From positions 1-57,439 of the forward strand of contig NZ_CALAOH010000088.1 of the NCBI RefSeq assembly GCF_937926365.1: 57,439 bases of DNA, read 5' to 3'. The notes below the pieces were generated by a model. It was given only the letters and a program-made list of their open reading frames with translations. It did not search any database and was not told the DNA's origin. Below, piece by piece: positions 48,701 through 57,439 of this stretch (position 1 is its first letter; every line of letters starts with the position of its first letter). Both the position numbers and the translations under genes were made by a program. Source of the stretch: an uncultured Azohydromonas sp. Lineage in GTDB: Bacteria > Pseudomonadota > Gammaproteobacteria > Burkholderiales > Burkholderiaceae_C.

Positions 48701-51700
48701 GGCCACGGGCTTGACCATGTCGCGCATGCGGGCGCGCTCCTGTATCGACACCTCGGTGACCACCACGCCTTTCTTCCTCACTTCGGCCAGCGCCTTGGCT
48801 TCCATCTCGCGCGAGACCCGCCGCTGCTCGACGCGCGCCTCGGCCGCGGCGTCCGTGATCAGCTTGCGCTCGTCGGCCGAGAGGCTGCCCCAGGCTTTCT
48901 TGCTCGCCAGCACCACCAGCGGGTTGTAGACGTGGCGCGCGGTGGACAGGTGCTTCTGGACCTCGTCGAAGCGGTTGGTTGCAAAGGCCACGATCGGGCT
49001 GTCCTGCCCGTCCACGGCGCGGCTTTCCAGGGCGGCGTAGATCTCGGTGAACGCCATGGGGACGGCGTTGGCGCCCAGCGCCTTGAACGTGTCGATCATC
49101 AGCGGCGCCTGCAGGGCGCGCAGCTTCAGGCCGCTGAAGTCCTCCGCCTTGGCAATGGGGTGGCGGTTGTTGGAGAGGTTGCGGAAGCCGTGGTCACTGA
49201 CCAAGCCGTTCCCAGGCCACGAAACCGAAAACGACTGCTGGCGGCTCGAATACGCGCGTCTTCGGGGCGGTGAGCAAAAGGTATGTCCATGCTCAACGGC
49301 AATAATGCCCGCTGAAAACATTTTGCGTTGAGGAAGTAATCATGCCGAGCAAGAAGATCGTGGCCTCCAAGAAAGCCGTTCGCAAGTCCGCAGCGAACAA
49401 GGCGGCGCCCGCCGCCAAGAAGACGGCCGCCAAAGCAACCCCGCCGGCAGCAGCGGCGACCTTCCGCGTGAAGATCGACTTGGCCGCGCTGGCCATCGGC
49501 GCAAAGACGATCAAGCAGCTCGCGCGCGCGGTGAACAAGCTGGCGCAGACGCTGGCGAAGATGGAAGACGCCGGCAGCGTGTCGCTGGAGGCCCCCGTGA
49601 CGGGCAAGGTTGCCAGCCTCGTCACGCAGGACGCCAAGGCGGCGCGGCGTTTCGGCATGGAAGAAGGTCGTGCGCCGCGCGGCGCGAAAGCGGCCACGCC
49701 GGCCGCCAAGAAAGCCACCGCCAAGAAGGCGGCGACGAAGAAGGTGGCCGCCAAGGCTGCACCGGCTGAAGCGGCCGAGACGTCCGAAGCCAAGACGCCG
49801 GCAGCGAAGGGTGGTGCCGCAACGAAGGCAGCCACCAAGAAAGCTCCGGCAAGGAAGGCCGCGCGCAAGAAGGCGGCCAATGCCGTGGCCGAGCCTCGGA
49901 ATGCCGCTGCGCCGGTTGAGCCGACCGCCGCCGAAAACCTGGCCGCTGAATCCTGATTCCAGTTTGCAATTGCCGGTGAAGTCATCCCGTCATGCCCGCG
50001 TAGGCGCCTGCTGACCGGGATGCCGCCCGGAGTCCGTGGACACCCGCCTTCGCGTCCGCTGGCGCAAGCCGGCCTGGCACCCAGAATGCCCATGGCAGCG
50101 CAGCCGATGGCGACTGCGTCCGGCCGTACCTGGACCGGCGCTGCCGGATGCCGTGATGGACTTCTGAATGGAGGGTGAGCGCGTGACGATGCCAGCGCAA
50201 ACCGTCGCAAGACCCGCCTCGGGCCGGGTGCTGCTGGGGTGCGTCCTGCTGTGCGGATACGGCCAGGCCGCGGCGGCCGATGACGCGGCCGCCGCGTGCC
50301 GCACCATCGCCGACGACGCGCAGCGCCTGGCCTGCTACGACGCGCGCTTCGGGCCAGCGGCACAGGCCCCAGCGCCTGTTCCAGCCGTCACCGAGCCCGC
50401 TGCCGCAGCCCGCCCCGAGGAGGCGCCGACGAGGCCCGGCAGCTGGCTCGCCCGGCTGTGGGACCTTGATCCCGAAAGTTCGAGGGGAACCTTCGAGCTG
50501 CGGCCACACCAGGCGAGCTACGTGCTGCCCCTGCGCTACTCCACCCGCCCGAACTCCCGGCCCTCCAGCCCGGCGCCGGGTCACTCGGTGTCCGAGCCAC
50601 TGGGGCTGGACCACACCGAGGCCAAGTTCCAGTTGAGCCTCAAGCTCAAGGTGGCCGAGAACCTGATCGGTGATAACGGCGACCTGTGGTTCGGCTACAC
50701 GCAGCAGTCGAGCTGGCAGCTCTACAACAGGTCCATCTCGTCACCGGTACGCGAGACCGACCACGAGCCGGAGCTGATCTTTTCCTGGCGCACCGGTGTG
50801 GAGGTGCTGGGCTGGCGCTGGCGGCTGCTGAACCTGGGGCTGGCGCACCAGTCCAACGGACGCGGCCAGCCGCTGTCGCGCAGTTGGAATCGCGCCTACG
50901 CGCTGTTCGGGCTGGAGCGCGGCGACTACTCGCTGCTGGTGCGGCCGTGGAAGCGGCTGCGCGAGGGCAGCAACGATGACAACCCGGACATCGACCGCTA
51001 CATGGGCTCCGGCGACGTGCGGCTCGTGTACATGCGCGGTAGCCATGTGCTCTCGGCGCTGGGGCGATTCGGCCAGAGTGGCCGCGGCCTGCTGCAGCTC
51101 GATTGGGCGTTTCCCGTGGTGCCGCGGCTCAATGGCTATCTGCAGCTCACGCACGGCCATGGCGAAACCCTGATCGACTACAACCACCGGCAGACCACGC
51201 TCGGCGTGGGCGTCCTGCTGCTGCCGTGGCAATGACGTTGGTCGTCCGGCGAAGGAGTCGCCTGGACAAGGCCGCCTCCGCTCCCCGCCTCCTGGAAGTT
51301 GATACTGCAACCGTACCGTCCCTTCGTCAACTGCGCCCATGAACGCCTGGACAGCAGCTTCCGCGTGCCGGCCTGCCGATTGCCATAGAGCCGGCTACCA
51401 GGTGTGCCCTGCTGCTGTTCGCCCTGCTCCTGGCCTTCGCCGAGCCGGCGTCCACGCTGCGGGCCTGCGCGTGAACAAGGAAGCGACATGGAACGATGCA
51501 GCCATTCAACGTCCAACCGGCCGCGGGCGGATGCCGGCGCGGCAGGCCCCCGGCCTCTGCGCGTAGCGGTGGTCATCGCTGCCGCGGCCTCTTGTGCCGC
51601 TTGCGCCCAAGTGCCCCCGGCCAGCACGCCGCCGGGCGACGACAAGTCAGGCAAGACCAGGGTGCTGGAAGCCGGCGCACGCTTGCTGCAGGGCCAGGCG

Positions 51701-54700
51701 CCGCTGCGGCCCATGGACATCTATCTCGTCGGGTTCCATCCGATGAGGGACGATCCGTCGCACCAGATGGAAGCGCACCACTACTGCCACCAGGTCAACG
51801 AGGACTTCGCGCAGTGCACGCTCTTCGATGGGAACACCGCCCAGGCGCGCCTCAACGGCATCGAGTACATCATCTCGGAGAAGCTGTTCGCGACCTTGCC
51901 CGAGGCGGAGCGCAAGTACTGGCACCCGCACAACGGCGAGATCCTTTCCGGCCAGCTCGTCGCCCCCGGCATCCCGGAGGTGGCGGAGAAGGCGCTGATG
52001 AAGTCCAAGCTCAACAGCTACGGCAAGACCTGGCATGTCTGGGACACGGGCTCGTTCGGCAAGGCCGGCGACCAGCTCCCGCTGGGGCCTTCGATGCTGG
52101 CCTGGTCCTTCAGCCGCGACGGCGAGGCCGTGCCAGGATTGGTGGAGCAGCGCGACAGCCGCATGGGCCTGGACAGCAAGGCCAAGCGCGCGGACCGGGC
52201 CGAGCTGACCGGGCTGGCCAGGCCGCAGTCCGGCGTGGACGACCTCAAGGGGCGGTTCGGACGGCCGACCACCGAGATCCCCGGCGTGATCGACGCCGGT
52301 GCGGCCACCGCCGCACCGTCCCGCGCCCCGATACGCTGACGTCACCGCAGCCCATGGTCATTGCTCACTCATTCATGCGCACGACGCAGCGCTTCCACGA
52401 ATGTCGTGGACAGCCGTGACGGCCGAGGCGAGCGGCGCAGGACCGCCACGAACTGGAGCTGGTACATGCACTCGGGATGCTCCACGCGCTCGATCAGGCC
52501 TTCACGCACGAAGGAGGCCGCGTAGTGGTCCGGCAGGAAGCCGATGTAGCAGCCTGACAGGATCAGCGTGAGGACGGCCTCCTGGTCGCTGACGGTGGCC
52601 TGCCGCCGCAGCCTGAAACGGTGGGTTGCCTCCATGTTGGGCGAGTGGAAGGCGAGGCCCACGTAGTCGTGGTCCTGGAGTTCCTTCCAGCCCAGGTCCT
52701 GGTGGCGCGTACCGAACAGCGGATGCTGCCGGCCGCAGTAGAGGTACATCGTCTCCCCGAACAGCTCGATATACGCCAGGCTGTCCGACCTGCGGTGGTC
52801 CGGCACGATGCCGACTTGCAGCCGCCCGTCCATGACGCCGGACTCGATCTCGTTGAGCGTGCCGCCCTTGACGTCCAGCAGCACCGCGGGCGCCAGGCGC
52901 CGGAAGTCGCGAATGGCCTGCCCGATGCGGGCTTGCGGGTTGGTGACGGTCTTGTCGAACAGTCCCAGGGAGAGCGTACCGACCAGTTCCGCATGCAGGT
53001 CGCGCACGTCGGTACGGAAGGAGTCCAGGGCCTCCAGCAGGCGCAGCGCGCCTTCGTAGACACGCTGCCCGTCAGCGGTGAGCGCGAAGCCCGCCCGGCC
53101 CCGGCGGCACAGCAGCAGGCCCAGCCGCTCCTCCAGGTCCTTGACGTGGCGGCTCACCGTGGAGCGGCCAATGTTGAGCTCCAACTCGGCCGCGGCCAGG
53201 CCGCCGCACTCGACCACGGCCTTGAAGATGCGCAGCAGCCGGATCTCCGTGTCGCTCACCTGTCCAAGCAGGGCTTTCTTGACCATGAAGTTTCAATCAA
53301 CTGCAAGTAAACGGCGATAGAACGTAATTTATTAAAACAGAAGCGCTGTCCAGAATGGCCATGGCTCAACACGACAGCAGCCTTGCCATGGACCTCAGCG
53401 ACCTGCCCCGTTCTCCGCTTCTGCCCACCGCGGCGCAGCTCGAAGCCCACTGGATGCCCTTCAGCGGCAACCGCCAGTTCAAGAAGGACCCTCGCATCCT
53501 GGTCGAGGCGCAAGGCTGCCATTACCGCGACGCCCATGGACGCCAGATCTTCGACGGCCTCTCGGGCCTGTGGACCTGTGGCCTGGGCCACGGCCGTCCC
53601 GAGATCGCCGAGGCCGTCTCGCGCCAGGTCGCCAGGCTGGACTACGCGCCGCCGTTCCAGTTCGGCCAGCCGCTGGCCTTCGAGCTGGCCGAGCGCATTG
53701 CCGGGCTGATGCCCGCCGGGCTGGACCATGTCTTCTTCGTCGGCTCAGGATCCGAAGCCGCCGACACCTCGCTGAAGATGGCGCGCGCCTACTGGCGGCT
53801 CAAGGGCCAGCCCTCGAAGACGCGCCTCATCGGCCGCGCCAAGGGCTATCACGGCGTGAACTTCGGCGGCATCAGCGTGGGCGGCATCGGCGGCAACCGC
53901 AAGCTCTATGGCGAGGGCCTGGCTGCCGACCACCTGCCGCACACGCTGCTGGCGAGCAACGCCTTCAGCCGCGGCCTGCCCAAGACGGGCCGCGAGCTTG
54001 CCGACGAGTTGCTGGAGCTGATCGCGCTGCACGACGCGTCCAACATCGCCGCCGTCATCGTGGAGCCCTTCTCGGGCTCGGCAGGCGTCATCGTGCCGCC
54101 CGAGGGCTACCTGCAGCGGCTGCGCGAGATCTGCACCCGGCACGACATCCTGCTGATCTTCGACGAGGTGATCACGGCCTTCGGCCGCACCGGGGCGTGG
54201 ACGGCATCGGAGGCTTTCGGCGTGACGCCGGACATCCTCAATTTCGCCAAGCAGGTGACCAACGGCGTCATACCGATGGGCGGCGTGGTGGCCCGGGGCG
54301 AGATCTACCAGGCGTTCATGGATGCCGCGGGGGCCGAATACAACATCGAGTTCCCCCACGGCTACACCTACTCGGCGCACCCGGTGGCTTGCGCGGCCGC
54401 GCTGGCCACGCTGGATGTGCTGCGCAACGAAGACATGCCGGGCCGCGTCCGCAACCTGGCGCCGTACTTCGAATCGGCGGTGCACGGCCTGCGCGGCTCG
54501 CGTCACGTGCTGGACATCCGCAACTACGGGCTCGCCGCCGGCCTGACCATCGCGCCGCTGCCGGGCGAGCTGGCACGCCGGCCCTTCGAGATCGCGATGC
54601 GCTGCTGGGACAAGGGCTTCTACGTGCGCTTTGGCGGCGACACGATCCAGCTGGCGCCGCCCTTCATCAGCGACACGGCGCAGATCGACGCGCTCGTCGG

Positions 54701-57439
54701 CGTGGTCTCCGAGGCGCTCGCGCAGCAGCCCTGAGGCGCCGCCCTCGATCCGCGCATTCACCTGGTCATCCATGATGGCCAGTCCCTGAGCCAGATCCGC
54801 ATCGGTGACGACGCAGCTAGCCGCAGCGCGCCGCGCCGTCTCTACTTCAGCGGCAGCTCGCCCTGCGCGCGCACGGCCGCCACCTTCCTGGCCGCCTTCT
54901 TCTGCACGTCAAGCACATGCTTGCCCAGCGCATGGCGCAGCCGGTCGTTGATCACCAGCTGTTCGTAGGGGACCCTGTGCTTGTCGAGCTGCAGTTGGGA
55001 GGCCAGCACGCGGAAGTGGGCCGTCCGGGTGAAGGAGGCCCAAAGGCCCTCGCGCTGCTCGCTGGCGGCGCGCGAATACTGCTTGAAACCCTCCTCGCCG
55101 GCGAGCTCGTACTCGTGGCGCTGAGCCTCGGACTCCTGGCGTTCCGCGCCACGCGGGGGCCTGGCTGCCTTGGCCCGTGCCGGAGCGGGAGCGGAGGCTG
55201 GGGCGAGGGCCGCCGGTTTGACCGTGGTGTCCTCCAGCTCTGCCGAAGGCACCGTCCACCCTTCCTCCAGCGCCTTCATCAGTAGCCGTCCCGGGTAGCG
55301 GATCTTCTTGCCGCCGGCGGTGGCCATGCGATGCCGGACGAAGTCGATGGCACCCTGCAGCCGCTCGGGCGTGTACTTGTCCGAGTTCGCCGTGATCGCC
55401 TGGATGTCCACCGCACCGATGCCGAACTCGCCCCGCAAGGTGTCGTAGATGGTCTTGCGGGCCTCGGTCTGGTGCATCACCTGCGCCACCATCGAGCCCT
55501 GCTGCTCCCTGAAGATGAAGCGGATGTGCGACACCTTCTTGGAGCCCGGCACGTTCTTGGTTTCGTACTCGACGAACAGATCGGAGAACTCGTTGATCTG
55601 CGCCAGCGCCACCGCGAGCCCGAAGCGGCGGAACTGCTTGAACTCGTCCATGTACTTGGAGCTCTGCGCGCCCATCCAGGCACGCGCTTCCTCCAGCGTC
55701 AGCCATTCGGTGGGCGAGCCGCGGAAGGCCACGGACTTGAGCTTCTCGTACAGGCTGTGGGCGAAAGTGGAGGTGAAGGCGGAGGTGGTGCGCAGCGACA
55801 GCAGCGTGTAGCCGCGCGGATCCTTGTGCAGCTTGCGGATGGCCGGGTCGAACTTGAAGTAGACGCGACCATTGGCCACGCCCACCAGGCCCACCAGCGG
55901 GATCGAGACGAAATCCGCGTTGCCGCCGTGATGGCCCTCCGGCCGCTCGCGCGTCACGACGATGCTGGTCTTCTGCGCCTCGCGCAGCGCCTCCTTGAGG
56001 TGCTTGTGATTGCGGCTGGCGTAGTTGATGAGGAACTTGAAAAGGTCGATGTCGCAGTCGAACTCCAACTGCTCCACGGGCGCGCTGCACGCCAGGTAGT
56101 GCATCACGTTGAGGCCGCGGCGCGTCAGCACGCCGACCTCGGAGATGTCCACGAAGACGTTGTTCTTCGGAAACGCGATGTCGCTCTCGGCGTCGGCAAT
56201 GGTTGCGGTGCGTCCCTTGCGGCCGATGGTTTCTTCGAAAAGAAGCAGCGCGTACTGCTCGCCGCCGACCGCCCCGACGGGCTTGATTTCGGCCATGGTC
56301 CTCGGTCAGCTGTTGAACGAAGGCGGCAGGCTAGTAGCAAGGTGCGAGTCGGTCAACATCCCATATCACTTTGCCTGTGGCCTGCAGGCCGCTCGCCGTG
56401 CGTTCAGGTGAGTAGATGCACGGCCAGCTCACCCAAGAACGATTCAGCGGCAGCCAGCACAAAAGTTCGCACCTTTGTGTGGATAACTACCCAAATGCCT
56501 TGACCGACAGGCACTTGGACCGATCAGCACAAGAATTCGCACCTTGCACAAAAGTTCGCACCATGGCCCACAAAAGTTCGCACTTTGCCTCGCACAGAAG
56601 TTCGCACTTTGCCTAGTTATCCACCACAAAAGTTCGCACTTTGCCCTCCATCCAGCACAAAAGTTCGCACTTTGCCTCACCTAAGTTGTTGATATACATA
56701 GATTTTTTGGCCGCCGAAATGCTTGCTGGCTTATTAATATGCTTGCTGGCAGCTCAATACCTGCGCTTTCCCAAACACCGTGCACGCACCCGGCTCGCGG
56801 ACCATGAAAAGCACCCCGAACGCTTGGCAGAAGCAAGCCGGCGAAATGGCGCCGCACAGGTCCCAAGGCCCCCAAAGTGCGAACTTTTGTGCCAAGGCAG
56901 GTAGGGCGGCCCGTGCAGACATCCTGTTGGCATGCATTGGCGCCTACGGACGGAAACGCTGAACGCCATGTCGCATGGCGCTTCGCACCTTGCGTGCGCT
57001 ACTGGCAACCTGCACATGCCCATCCTGCGCACAAACGCGCGCGCTTTTGAGCTGGGCGCGGCGCACGCCGGCCTCGCACAAAAGTTCGCACTTTGGAGGT
57101 GTGCAGGACCGTCCTTCAGCGGCATGGCACATCGTTCTTGAACTCCTGCCCGACACACTTCACCCGAGTGGCACGGAGCATCGCTCTCCAGCCAGGGGCC
57201 CATGCTGGTCATCCCTCGCAGCACAAAAGTTCGCGCTTTGATTCCAGTTTGCGTTTGCCCGTGAAGTCATTCCGTCATGCCCGCGAAGGCGGGCATCCAC
57301 GCTGGCCGGGATGCCGCCCGCCGTTCGTGGACACCCGCTCCCCACCTGCGCGGGGACAGGCCCCGCGGGTGTGACGGGATTCTTTAACACTACTCTGCCA
57401 AGTAGAGGGGTAGACTTTCCGGCAGATTGATCTGCTGGG

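Overview
The window reads as one nearly complete accessory plasmid of a high-GC betaproteobacterium, most likely Burkholderiales and probably Comamonadaceae. This is inferred from the very high GC, the solo Bug/TctC receptor, the LysR-llpE-RND efflux arrangement, the vanAB genes and the many LysR regulators. No rRNA, tRNA, CRISPR array, relaxase or type IV secretion gene was seen, so self-transfer is not supported. 

The two window ends carry exactly 56 bases each of what look like the two ends of one insertion sequence, with a 20-bp inverted terminal repeat. One iteron of the replication origin lies on the far side of that junction. The simplest reading is a circular molecule whose origin region was split by an IS that is missing from this assembly. 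Going round the circle, the backbone is repA (54.8-56.3 kb, minus), iterons, DnaA boxes and an AT-rich segment (56.4-57.2 kb), the IS junction, a last iteron (0.15 kb), parB and parA (0.3-2.3 kb, minus), and four copies of a 17-bp palindrome that are candidate centromere sites (2.5-3.2 kb). 

Region 3.5-10 kb holds small accessory genes: a Bcr/CflA efflux gene broken by an in-frame amber codon beside an intact MarR regulator, an Rmf/CrpP-like small protein, a catalytically degenerate SpoT-like HD protein, a VapBC toxin-antitoxin pair and a lipoprotein. Region 10.5-17 kb is a putative aromatic ring-cleavage operon (LysR; FAD monooxygenase, extradiol-type dioxygenase, FAH-family hydrolase, Bug receptor, BKACE enzyme). 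Region 17-25.1 kb is a CeoAB-OpcM/BpeEF-OprC-like RND efflux locus with its LysR regulator and a lipase-like protein that has lost its nucleophile. Region 25.3-32.1 kb is an osmoprotection island: a BCCT transporter divergent from the three-gene NAGGN cluster. 

Region 32.5-37.5 kb holds a DUF6351-type lipoprotein, an unknown protein and an amidohydrolase. Region 37.5-44.7 kb has a tightly overlapping operon (acyl-CoA-dehydrogenase-like protein, CcoG, LrgA, LrgB) divergent from a MocR-type regulator followed by diheme and triheme cytochromes c. Region 44.7-49.2 kb is the vanillate demethylase operon (transporter, vanA, vanB) with palindromic control sites and decayed genes at both edges. Region 49.3-54.7 kb carries a histone-H1-like protein, outer-membrane phospholipase A, a DUF1264 protein and a LysR/class III aminotransferase pair. 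The overall picture is a stable plasmid carrying aromatic catabolism, solvent/antibiotic efflux, osmotolerance and respiratory accessory functions.
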